From NCBI GenBank assembly GCA_030625775.1, contig DAOUQC010000005.1, forward strand, positions 47,834 through 111,833: 64,000 bases of DNA. Reading direction: 5' to 3'. The stretch's first letter is position 1; every line of letters starts with the position of its first letter. Source of the DNA: Verrucomicrobiota bacterium. GTDB taxonomy: Bacteria; Verrucomicrobiota; Verrucomicrobiia; Verrucomicrobiales; DEV007. A program made the position numbers and the translations under genes. This document shows positions 26,864 to 37,100 of the stretch, one piece after another. The notes under the pieces were generated by a model. That model ran no database searches and was not told the DNA's origin. It saw only the letters and a program-made list of their open reading frames with translations.

Positions 26864-29131
26864 GTGGAACCTGATTCAAGAGATAGGGAAATTCAGCACC
26901 TGAAAGCGGCATTACGTGAGAGCAGAACACGTGAGCTGAAGCTCGTGGAAGCATCGAGGAAACGTGAAGCTAGACATGAGAAAAAGCTGAGGCAGGAAAT
27001 AAAACGCTTGGTGAAACTCCTTAATCAGGTCAGCAAGGGAGCTGATAGTTTATTCAAGAGCTTTCGCTGGAAGCGAGGCGTTTTTTTGTGTAAAAACAAA
27101 ACTTACGATCCGATATTGAGGCCTATAAAGGAATTTCACAGCTGGCAGGAAAGTGAGAGCAGTGAAATGCTTGTTGTTCAATCAGAAGCCGGCGCACATT
27201 CTCAAATCATTGGAGAAGAGGAACGAAGGGCTACGGTTGATGTGGTGATTTGTATTCACAATGCCTTGGACTTTGTCAAACAATGCATCCCTTCCGTGGT
27301 ATCACATTCTCCCCGTTTGAGAAAGCTGATCCTGGTCAATGATGGCTCTGATGAAGATACGAGCCAATGGTTGCAAGAGTTTGTAACATCGATGGATGTT
27401 CCGGTTGAGTTGATTCACAATATCGAAGGAAAAGGCTACACTTTGGCCGCGAACCAAGGGATGAAACGATCTGATGCAGATTATGTGGTATTGCTGAACA
27501 GTGACACCGTCGTGCCGTCCAGTTGGTTGGATGCCTTGATTGCCTGTGGTGAATCGGATGGGCGTATTGGTATTGTTGGTCCACTTTCGAATGCGGCTAG
27601 TTGGCAGTCTGTCCCTGAAAGATTTGATGGGGACGATTGGGCTGTAAATGAATTACCTGAAGGTTTGAGTGTTGATCGTTTCGCATCGCGTTTGCAACTG
27701 GAACACCAAGCGGATTATCCCCGGGTGTCCCTGATCAACGGTTTTTGTCTGGCTATCAAAAAAAGGGTGTTCAAAACAATCGGCTATTTCGACGAAGAGC
27801 ATTTTCCCGTAGGTTATGGTGAGGAAAATGATTTCTGTCTTAGAGCCGGGGATGCTGGTTTTGATCTGGCAATTGCTGATGACGCTTATGTTTTTCACGC
27901 TAAATCAAAAAGCTTTACACATGAACGCCGCCGATTGCTCTCCAAAGATGCAAACAAGGTATTGTTTGCTTTGCACAGCGAGGGTGTAGTGGCACGCGCC
28001 TGCGAGCAGTTGAAGAGAAGTGGGGAATTGGAGAAAGCTCGAGAGGACGCGGCGTCAGTCGCAGCGAAAGAACAGGTATTCAAGATGCTTTATTTATTAC
28101 CCTTTGCCGGATCTGGTGGGGGGGTACACTCCATTATCCAGGAAGCGGATGGTCTGCGCAAGCGGGGGGTATTTGCTCAAATTGCGATTAAGGCCTGTGA
28201 TTTGAATTTTTATACCGAGAGATACCCGAATATAAATACGAAGGTATTTTTTACTTATGTGAGCGATGCCGAGTTGGGGAAATACGCGGCGTCCTTTGAC
28301 GTGGTCATTGCGACGATGAATACCACGGTTGATTTACTTGAATGGATTTGCCAGGGAGCAGCAGAAATTTTGCCTGCTTATTATGTTCAGGATTATGAGC
28401 CGATGTTTTATGAGGGAGATGCCGCCGGACGTCGCATTGCGGAGGCGTCGTATGCTAAGATTCCAAGGGCAGTGCTGTTTGCCAAAACAGACTGGATCGC
28501 AAATGAAGTGCGCAGCAAACACGGGGTTGAGGTTCATAAGATCGTTGCGAGCATTGATGCGGATATCTATAAGCTTACAGAGAAAAATTCAGCTCCGAAA
28601 AAGATCGTCTGTGCGATGGTGCGCCCGGAGACATCGCGACGTTCGCCTGAGCTTACGGCGAAGGTGTTGGAGGCAATCAGGATAAAATATGATGCTGAAG
28701 TTGTCGCTTTTGGTTGTTCCGAGGATGACAAGTTTTGGGAATCACAGTCCTTCCAAGGCAAAATTGCAGGTATTTTAACGAGGGAAGAAGTTGCCGATTT
28801 GTTGAAAAGCTCACGCTTGTTTCTTGATTTATCCACCTATCAGGCTTTTGGAAGGACGGGTTTGGAAGCAATGGCCTGTGGTTGCGCAACGATTCTTCCC
28901 AAGGGAGGAGGGACTGCTGAATATGCGAGGGATGGAAAAAACTGTCTGATGATTACTTACGATAATCAGGAGGAAATCATGAGCTCGGTTGAACGTTTGC
29001 TCAGCGATGAGGTTTTTCATGAAAGTGTTGTCAAATCAGCTTTGGAAACTGCAGCTGGATACAGTGTGGATCGCGCGGCGGAATCGGTTGAAAAGCTGTT
29101 TGTTGGAAAAATAGCGGGAGGAGGTCAATAG
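26864..29131 (+). CDS. GT2-GT4 fusion glycosyltransferase
   Basis: The 755-residue protein starts with GTG. Residues about 1-60 form a charged coiled coil, followed by LFKSFRWKRG. A GT2 domain begins near 124 (VDVVICIHNALDFV), with a LLNSDT metal motif near 210 and GYGEENDFCLRAGDAGFD near 320. A GT-B domain begins near 405 (MLYLLPFAGSGGGVHSI), has YYVQDYEPMFYEGD near 505 and ends with YQAFGRTGLEAMACGCATI near 658; it resembles WsaF-like GT4 rhamnosyltransferases. Two catalytic domains suggest sequential transfer. The stop lies one base before the next ATG, with a Shine-Dalgarno inside the end of this gene. Confidence 0.85.
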   Translation: MEPDSRDREIQHLKAALRESRTRELKLVEASRKREARHEKKLRQEIKRLVKLLNQVSKGADSLFKSFRWKRGVFLCKNKTYDPILRPIKEFHSWQESESSEMLVVQSEAGAHSQIIGEEERRATVDVVICIHNALDFVKQCIPSVVSHSPRLRKLILVNDGSDEDTSQWLQEFVTSMDVPVELIHNIEGKGYTLAANQGMKRSDADYVVLLNSDTVVPSSWLDALIACGESDGRIGIVGPLSNAASWQSVPERFDGDDWAVNELPEGLSVDRFASRLQLEHQADYPRVSLINGFCLAIKKRVFKTIGYFDEEHFPVGYGEENDFCLRAGDAGFDLAIADDAYVFHAKSKSFTHERRRLLSKDANKVLFALHSEGVVARACEQLKRSGELEKAREDAASVAAKEQVFKMLYLLPFAGSGGGVHSIIQEADGLRKRGVFAQIAIKACDLNFYTERYPNINTKVFFTYVSDAELGKYAASFDVVIATMNTTVDLLEWICQGAAEILPAYYVQDYEPMFYEGDAAGRRIAEASYAKIPRAVLFAKTDWIANEVRSKHGVEVHKIVASIDADIYKLTEKNSAPKKIVCAMVRPETSRRSPELTAKVLEAIRIKYDAEVVAFGCSEDDKFWESQSFQGKIAGILTREEVADLLKSSRLFLDLSTYQAFGRTGLEAMACGCATILPKGGGTAEYARDGKNCLMITYDNQEEIMSSVERLLSDEVFHESVVKSALETAAGYSVDRAAESVEKLFVGKIAGGGQ
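29116..29124 (+). promoter_or_regulatory. strong Shine-Dalgarno for the 29133 gene
   Basis: GGGAGGAGG lies 8 bases before the ATG at 29133 and inside the last codons of the upstream glycosyltransferase. Such a clear site is rare in this window, so it fixes the start and suggests active re-initiation within an operon. Confidence 0.7.
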
Positions 29132-29132
29132 C

Positions 29133-29915
29133 ATGAATCTGGGGAAATTGTGTTCGCGCTTGTTCGGTGTGGAGCGATTGCCAGCTATGGGCTCGGGTGG
29201 ATCGGTGGAGCAAGAGGTGCCTGGTCCTGTGACCGTGAACGACTCGATCAATTTGCCGTCATCGGTGACTAAAGAACGCTTGGCAGCCGCATTGGAAAAA
29301 AAGGTCAGCGGCGAAGCGGTTGGTTTTCTGGCTACCGGGCATCGCAAAAGTTTGAAAGACCAGTTTCGTCTGGTGCGGTCTGAATTTGCGGGTGAACCCT
29401 TGTTGTGCTGGAAGTGTGCTCGATTGATTATTGCCATTCGACGAGGAATAGACGCGGAGATTCATTGGGCTACGTTGAGGTATTTATTGGAAACCCCGGC
29501 CTACCGCGACCTTCTTCTATCCCGTTTGAATACCCGGTGGTTGATTGCAATTTGTGATACTTATGCCGACTACGGAAGTCCCGCTGAGAGGGCAGCCGCT
29601 TTGGCGCTCTCCTTGCTTATCAATGTAGTCAAACTTGCTGAAACCGAGCGCTTGATTTTGCGGGACAGCGAATATGATGAAGTGGCCATAGATGGGTATC
29701 TGGAAAATTTTCCTCACTCCCTGTGGGACGGGGTTACGAGTTATTCGATCGGCGGTGGTGATATGCCGAGAAATCTATTTGCGCGACTAAAGCGGGAGCT
29801 TTCGGAGCTTCCGCCGCTGGACGCTATAGGTGACTGTCTAATAGAAAGGATGCGAGATTCTGAATCCAATGTGCTGTTCCGACTTAGCACATTGAACCCG
29901 GGCTTTTGGGAGTAG
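29133..29915 (+). CDS. hypothetical protein of the glycosylation locus
   Basis: This 260-residue protein was not recognised. The first 60 residues are low in structure. The rest is predicted to be alpha-helical, with segments such as LLCWKCARLIIAIRRGIDAEI near 90, ERAAALALSLLINVV near 155 and LIERMRDSESNVLFRLSTLN near 237. There is no signal peptide or clear membrane span. The start is set by a strong Shine-Dalgarno, and the gene follows the fused glycosyltransferase by one base, so it very probably works with that enzyme, perhaps as an accessory subunit (inference). Confidence 0.65.
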   Translation: MNLGKLCSRLFGVERLPAMGSGGSVEQEVPGPVTVNDSINLPSSVTKERLAAALEKKVSGEAVGFLATGHRKSLKDQFRLVRSEFAGEPLLCWKCARLIIAIRRGIDAEIHWATLRYLLETPAYRDLLLSRLNTRWLIAICDTYADYGSPAERAAALALSLLINVVKLAETERLILRDSEYDEVAIDGYLENFPHSLWDGVTSYSIGGGDMPRNLFARLKRELSELPPLDAIGDCLIERMRDSESNVLFRLSTLNPGFWE

Positions 29916-30206
29916 TCACTAACTAAAGCCGGGTAGCTGATGTTACATTGAATCGGAATGCCTGTCCCATGTTTATCAAATATTGTTCTATTTTTATGAG
30001 TCAATATCGTATGAGAAATAAGAAAACGTTGATTTTGTTAGGCCGGGATCTTCTTGAGTTGCAGGATGATCAAGATCAATTATCTGATAAATAGAGTGTT
30101 GTGGGCAGCTGAATAAAAATATGCACTTGTTTCAAAATAAAAGGTTAATCATCTGTTGTATTGAGTATGTTGTTAGATCGGATTACTTTGTGACAGGTTA
30201 AGTGTT

Positions 30207-30824
30207 ATGGTATCGCATCAGTATCAGTGTATTCATGTCCATATTCCGAAAACGGCAGGACAATCGATCAGAGCTTTTCTCAACCCAGGCGCATCTAATG
30301 CTGAAGCATTTCCGTCCGATTATGCTAACTCAGGGCCACGTGCAGCTCATTTGACGGTTTCAGAAATGATGGCAAATGATCTCGATGGCTTGTGTAAAAA
30401 ATACTTTAAATTTGCTTTTATTAGGAATCCGTGGGATCGCGCTGTTTCAGAGTACCTCTGGAGACAAAAACGCAAAACAGATCGTGTTGCGTTTGATACA
30501 TTTGAATCTTTCCTCATGGGGGCATTAGAGGGGTGGGAGTATCGTGGTGATGATGTTCGTCATATGATGTCTCAGAAAGCATTTGTTACTTCTGAAAGTG
30601 GTAATTTACTTGTAGATTTCATAGGGCGTTTTGAAAATTTTAACGTCGATATGGCGGAGGTATGCCAATGCATTGGGGTTTCATTTCAAGATTTCCCCCG
30701 TATCAATGAGAGTAATAAGGTTGCACGGAGCAATGCGTTTTATACTCCTGAAACACGCGAACTCGTGCACCGGTTGTGGGGGGAAGACATCGATTATTTT
30801 GAATATGATTTTCCGGCGCTATGA
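30207..30824 (+). CDS. sulfotransferase family 2-like protein
   Basis: The 205-residue enzyme has HIPKTAGQSIRAFL near residue 11, the 5'-phosphosulfate-binding loop for PAPS, and FAFIRNPWDRAVSEYLW near 72, the 3'-phosphate-binding site. Both are typical of carbohydrate sulfotransferases of the Sulfotransfer_2 family. It probably transfers sulfate to a surface glycan. The gene stands alone, 290 bases after the glycosylation genes; base composition is more A+T-rich than its neighbours, consistent with separate acquisition. A relative is encoded at 45022-45609. Confidence 0.85.
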   Translation: MVSHQYQCIHVHIPKTAGQSIRAFLNPGASNAEAFPSDYANSGPRAAHLTVSEMMANDLDGLCKKYFKFAFIRNPWDRAVSEYLWRQKRKTDRVAFDTFESFLMGALEGWEYRGDDVRHMMSQKAFVTSESGNLLVDFIGRFENFNVDMAEVCQCIGVSFQDFPRINESNKVARSNAFYTPETRELVHRLWGEDIDYFEYDFPAL

Positions 30825-31147
30825 GCTGTAAGCTGTCGGGGGAGGTAAGGAAACGCATTGATTGGAAATTTGCTATTGGGCAATAGTAATTCTTGTTAAT
30901 AGGAATGTGACTCAGTAGGGGGGGGGGAAGAGTTGTAGATAGCTTGAACCTCCTTCGCCAAGGCTACGGCGGTCAAGGGCTGTAGGAAAGAGAGGGTGGG
31001 AGGGGTTTATGAGGGATTGTCTTCTGGGGTCTGGTAGGTGGGATTTAAGTAGGAAAACTGAAATACTAAGAGTAAATGGTTTGAAATCTGTTATAAATTA
31101 TTAGGGGAGAAGTTTTGGCTTCCTTTTTTTATTTTAATTTTTAAGGC
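30825..31147. other. 323-base leader region of the giant protein gene
   Basis: The region upstream of the 2275-residue protein has no gene. It holds a run of ten G (30918-30927), a CTTCGCCAAGGCTACGG word at about 30953-30969, and an A+T-rich 80 bases before the start at 31148 where a promoter is likely. There is no clear Shine-Dalgarno directly before the start. Confidence 0.5.
30918..30927 (+). repeat. G10 homopolymer upstream of the giant protein gene
   Basis: Ten consecutive G lie 221 bases before the start at 31148. Tracts of this length are prone to slippage; in a leader they could alter promoter spacing or mRNA structure. The effect here is not known. Confidence 0.5.
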
Positions 31148-34100
31148 ATGGAGAATATTTACGGTGATCTACAAGGAGGTGACGCTCTGAAGGGTTCGAA
31201 GAATAATGATGCTCTGTTTGCTTATGGTGATGGTAATCTGCTGAAAGCCCTGGAGGGCGATGATGTGCTGGATGTGAGCTCGGATGTCGATGCGCTTGAC
31301 AATACCCTTGCAGGAGGCAGCGGCCGGGACACCCTGGATGTTGGTGTGCAAAGCGCCGTTGATGCCACCATTAGCGGCAATACCCTTGGCGGCGGAGGCG
31401 GAGGCGATGCGTTGAATCTGAATGTGCAGAGTGATGCGGCGGCTGAGGTGTTTTCCAATACGCTGGGTGGCGGCAAAGGCAGTGATGTTTTGGGGATCAA
31501 TGCGGAAAGTCAGGGAGCGGCTACGGTCAATAGCAATACGCTCGGTGGGGGTGGAGGTGGTGATGCTTTGAATATTAATATCACGCAAAGTGATGGCGGG
31601 GCGGATGTGACTTCTAATACACTCAATGGAGGTGGAGGCAGTGATACTCTGGGCATTGAGGTGCAAAGTGCGGGTGATGTCACGGTTACCGGTAATGTGT
31701 TTCTTGGGGGCACCAGTGATAGTGGGGATTTATTGGAGATCGACGTGCAAAGTGATGGCAGTGTCGATGTATCAGGCAACAGGCTTGAGGATGGAGCTGG
31801 CAATGATGTTCTGAGTATTGAAGTGCAAAGTGGTAATGCTGGCAGCGCTGACAGTAATGTTTTGAACGGAGGATCGGGCAAAGATGCCCTGCATATAGAT
31901 GTGCAGGGAACTAGCGGAGCGAGTGCCGCGGGTAATAACTTGAATGGAGGTGGCGGCAGTGACACTCTGGGCATTAGTGCGCAAAGTGCAGCCGGAGCGA
32001 CGCTAAATAATAATGTTCTTGGCGGGGGCAAGGGGGCAGACGTAATGGAGCTGAAGGCGACGGGAGTGAGTGGCGGTTTGTCTGGCAATACGCTGAATGG
32101 AGGTAAGGGAGGGGATCAACTGGTGGTGCAAAGTGTTGACAATCAGTCGCTGCAGGAGGTTCTCGATTTGAATGTGTTCCAGGGCAATGGTGGGGAGGAT
32201 GTTTTGAAAGTGCTCAATGGTGGGCGGATTGATGCGGCCGGAGGGGTGTCGAATATCGAGAAGCTCGACTTGCAGAATGGGGAATACAACTCGGTATCGC
32301 TGGATGCGGCTGCGGTGATGGCGATGACGGATGGGGACAACCGTTTGCGATTGTTGACGGAAGCAGAGGATACGGTGGATCTGACTGGCTGGACTTTTCA
32401 GAAGTCGATCAAAGGCGGATATTTCCGCTTTTTTTCCAAAGTGGAGGGAGTGGGTAAAGCTTATCTTGAAGTGAAGGATATGCCGGTGGCGAATGCGGAT
32501 GTGGGAATTACGGACGAAGATAATAGTCAGGACTTTGATGTGTTGGCCAATGATACAGAAATTAACGGTGCTGTGCCGTCAGTGGCCTTTACACTTGATA
32601 GTGCGAGTGTGGTGTCGGTGACAGGTTTACTTGGCGGCGGCACGGGCACGGTGTCGATTGTGGCCAATCAGCTGCGTTTTGAGCCTGGCACGGACTTTGA
32701 TGAATTGGATGCGGGGGATAATGCGACGGTGGTGGTGAAATACATCGTGTTGGATGAAAACGGGGTGGCGAGTGAATCGGAACTGACGCTGCAGGTGGCG
32801 GGGGTGAATGACGGGCCGGTGATCACTTCGGACGGTGCTGGAGCCAGCGCGGCGATTGAGGTAGATGAAAACCAGACCGGGGTGACGAGCCTGGTGGTGG
32901 ATGACCCTGATGCAGATGATACGCTGACTTTTGCTGTGAGCGGAGGGGTGGATCAGGCTTTTTTTAGTATTGATAGCAACGGGAATTTGAGTTTTGTCGC
33001 TGCGCCGGATTTTGAGAATGCGGGAGATGACGATGGCGACAATGTTTACGAGGTGGAGGTGGAGGTCACTGATGCTTCGGGAGAGACGGATAGTCAGAGT
33101 TTATCGATCACAGTTGAGGATGTGTTGGATGAATTTGATCTGGCGGATTTGCAGGCAGCGAATGGTGGGGACGGCAGTGAGGGGTTTGTGATTTATGGTG
33201 TTGATGAGGATGATCGCAGTGGATTTTCCGTATCGAGTGCCGGCGATGTGAATGGAGATGGCTTTGATGATCTGCTGATAGGTGCCTCGAGAGCTGGGGG
33301 GGCTGCTAACGAGACAAATTATGCCGGGGAGACGTATGTGGTGTTTGGCAAGGCAAGCGGCTGGAGTGCTGGCGTGGACTTAAGTGCTTTGGACGGCAGT
33401 GATGGTTTTGTGTTGTATGGGGTGGATGGCAGTGATTACAGTGGCTGGTCGGTGTCTGATGCGGGTGATATCAATGGCGACGGTATCGATGATCTGTTGA
33501 TCGGGGCGAGAGGGGCGGATGGTGCCGCCAACGGGACTTTTAATGGCGGAGATAGCTATGTGGTGTTTGGCAAAACGAGTGGCTGGGCAGCGAGTGTGGA
33601 TTTGAGTGCTTTGGATGGTAGTGATGGTTTTGTGTTACACGGGGTGGATGGCAGTGATCAGAGCGCTTATTCGGTCTCGAGTGCCGGGGATGTGAATGGA
33701 GATGGATTTGATGATTTGTTGATAGGAGCGATCGGTGGCAAGGGGGATGGGAATGGGATGAATTTTTCCGGGGAGACTTATGTGGTGTTTGGTAAAGGGG
33801 ATTGGAGTGGGAGTGCGGGTGATGTGGCATTGAGCAACTTGGATGGCAGTGACGGATTTGTTCTTTATGGGGCGGACGCCTGGGATCAGAGTGGGGTTTC
33901 GGTATCGAGTGCCGGGGATGTGAATGGGGATGGTTTTGATGACTTGTTGGTTGCTGCCAAACTCGGGGATGGGGCTGGCAATGGAACTTATAATGGAGGG
34001 GAGACCTATGTGGTGTTTGGCAAGGCAGGTGGCTGGGCTTCGAGCATGGCATTGAGCAGTTTGCAGGCGGCCAATGGAGGTGATGGCAGCGAGGGCTTGG

Positions 34101-37100
34101 TATTGTATGGGGTGGATAATAATGATTACAGCGCTTATTCGGTAGCGAGTGCGGGGGATGTGAATGGTGACGGATTTGCCGATCTGCTGATTGGAGCGAG
34201 AGGAGGCGATGGATCTGCAAACGGGAAAGGCAATGCCGGCGAAGCTTATCTGGTCTATGGTAAAGTGGGTGGCTGGAGTGCCGGGGTGGATTTGAGCACT
34301 TTGTTGGCAGCGAATGGCGGCGACGGCGGCGAGGGTTTTGTGATGTATGGGGTGGATGGAGGGGATTACAGTGCTTGGTCGGTGGCGGGGGCCAGGGATG
34401 TGAACGGAGACGGTTTTGACGATCTGTTGATCGGATCGAGAGCGGGGGATGCCGGTGCGACTTATGTGTTATTTGGCAAGGAGGACAGGGATGCGAGTGT
34501 GGATTTGGACAGCTTGAGTGGCAGCGATGGTTTTGTTTTGTATGGGGTGGATGCGGATGACTTCAGCGGACGCTCGGTGTCGAGTGCTGGGGATGTCAAC
34601 GGGGATGGTTTTGATGATCTGCTGATCGGGGCGAGGTATGCGGATGGGGTGGGCAACGGGACTGCAGATGCGGGGGAGAGTTATGTATTTTTTGGACGCG
34701 ATTTCACTGAGCAGATCGATGGCAGTGGCAGTGCGGGGGCGGACTATCTGGTGGGTTCGGCTTTGGATGACAGCATTGAGGGGCTGGGTGGAGCGGATGT
34801 GATCAGTGGTGGAGCTGGGGATGACATTCTTGGTGTCGGCGACTTGACCTTTTTCCGCATTGATGGTGGCAACGGGGAAGATACTCTGCGCCTGGATGGT
34901 AGTGGTCTGGATCTCGACCTGACGACGGTGCCGGATGCCAGGTTGCAAGATATCGAAGTGATTGACCTGAATGGCAATGGCAATACCTTGACACTGACCA
35001 AACTCGAAGTGCTCAACCTTTCGAGTGAGGGCAACATCGTGCGGGTGATGGGAGACGCAAGCAACAGCATCACCACCGACTCTGGCTGGACAGTTGCGGG
35101 AACACAAGTGGTCAATACCATCACCTACGATGTCTACACTCAGGACGAAGCCACCTTACTGGTGCAGCAAGGTGAAATGACTTTCTTCCAACCGCTAGTG
35201 CCGGTGTTTGAGTTGGGAGATATAGATGGCAGCGACGGCTTTGTTCTCAATGGAGTGGATGGGGGTGACGAGAGCGGTAAATCTGTGTCGAGTGCTGGGG
35301 ATGTGAACGGAGATGGCTTTGACGACTTGCTGGTGGGGGCATTGGGAGGCGATTCGAATGGGAATACTGCGGGTGAGAGTTACGTGGTATTCGGCAAGGC
35401 TGGTGGATGGGGGGCGAGTGTGGATTTGTCAACGCTGGACGGCAGTGATGGCTTTGTGCTGAACGGGGTGGATGCGTTTGACAGAAGTGGTGCATCGGTA
35501 TCAGGAGCTGGGGACGTGAACGGGGATGGATTTGATGATTTGCTGGTGGGAGCATGGGGAGCTTACCCGAATGGGAATGCTGCGGGAGAGAGTTACGTGG
35601 TATTTGGCAAGGGCAGTGGCTGGGGGGCGAGTGTTGAATTGTCAATGTTGGACGGTGGTGATGGATTTGTGCTAAATGGGGTGGATGCGAGTGACGAGAG
35701 CGGCATATCGGTATCAGCAGCCGGAGACGTGAATGGCGATGGTTTTGGCGATCTGCTGGTGGGGGCACCTAGAAGTGCCCCTGACGGAAATTTTGCTGCG
35801 GGGGAGAGTTACGTGGTATTTGGCAAGGCTGGGGGATGGGGAGCGAGTGTGGATTTGTCAACGTTGGACGGTGGTGATGGATTTGTGCTAAATGGGGTGG
35901 ATGCGAGTGACGAGAGCGGTAGTGTAGTATCAGGAGCCGGAGATGTGAATGGCGATGGTTTTGACGACCTGCTGGTGGGAGCTAATTTAGGCAACCCGAA
36001 CGGGAGTGATAGTGGGGAGAGTTATGTGGTATTTGGCAAGGCTGAGGGATGGGGAGCGAGTGTGGATTTGTCAATACTGGATGGCAGCAATGGATTTGTG
36101 CTCAACGGGGTGAGTGCGTTTGACCAGAGCGGCATATCGGTATCAGCAGCCGGAGATGTGAATGGAGATGGCTTTGGCGATCTGTTGGTGGGGGCGTTTA
36201 GAAGCGACCCGAATGGGATTGATAGTGCAGGTGAAAGTTACGTGGTGTTTGGAAAAGCGGCGGGCTGGGGAGCGAGTGTGGATTTGTCCGCGCTGGATGG
36301 TAGTGATGGCTTTGTAATGAATGGGGTGAATGCGAGTGACAGGAGCGGTAGATCGGTATCAGGGGCAGGAGATGTGAATGGCGATGGCTTTGATGATCTG
36401 CTGGTAGGGGCGTATTTTGGCGACTCAAATGGGAGTGACGCAGGAGAGAGTTATGTAGTGTTTGGGCAGGCAGGGGGGTGGGGGGCGAGTTTGGACTTGT
36501 CAATGTTAGATGGTAGTAATGGTTTTGTTCTGAATGGGGTGGATGCGGGTGATAGGAGTGGCAGCTCAGTTTCGAGCGCAGGGGATGTTAATGGAGATGG
36601 GTTTGATGACTTGTTGATCGGAGCATATGGAGGAGAACCGAATGGGAATAATAGTGGGGAGAGTTATGTGTTTTTTGGCCGTGACTTTACTCTGCAGATA
36701 AACGCGAGTGGTAGTGCAGGAGCGGACTACCTCGTCGGCTCGGCATTGGATGATACACTTGCGGGGCTGGGTGGAGCGGATGCAATAAGTGGCGGGGCAG
36801 GGGATGATGTGCTTGCGGTGAGTGATCTTACATTTTCCCGAGTGGATGGAGGTAATGGGGAGGATACTCTGCGTCTTGGTAGCAGCCTCGACTTGGATCT
36901 GACGACGATACCCGATACACGTCTGCAGGATCTGGAAGTGATTGATCTGAATGGCAATAACAATACCCTGACTTTAACCAAACTCGAAGTGCTTAACCTT
37001 TCTAGTGATAGCAACACCCTGCGAGTGATGGGAAGTGGGGTGAATTCGGTGACCTTCAGTGGTTTTGTTGCGGCGGGAACGGAGGTGATTGATACGGTCA

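Noticed and set aside
31510..32088. 192-codon minus-strand open frame inside the giant gene
   Set aside because: It is a shadow of the repetitive coding strand: composition follows the repeats (Pro/Leu/Ser-rich) and there is no start context. The same applies to the frames at 33540-34220, 34469-35107 and 35247-35768.
31301..36700. Regular DNA periodicity resembling a repeat array or CRISPR
   Set aside because: The period is a multiple of three, the units are coding in one long frame, and there are no unique spacers between identical repeats.
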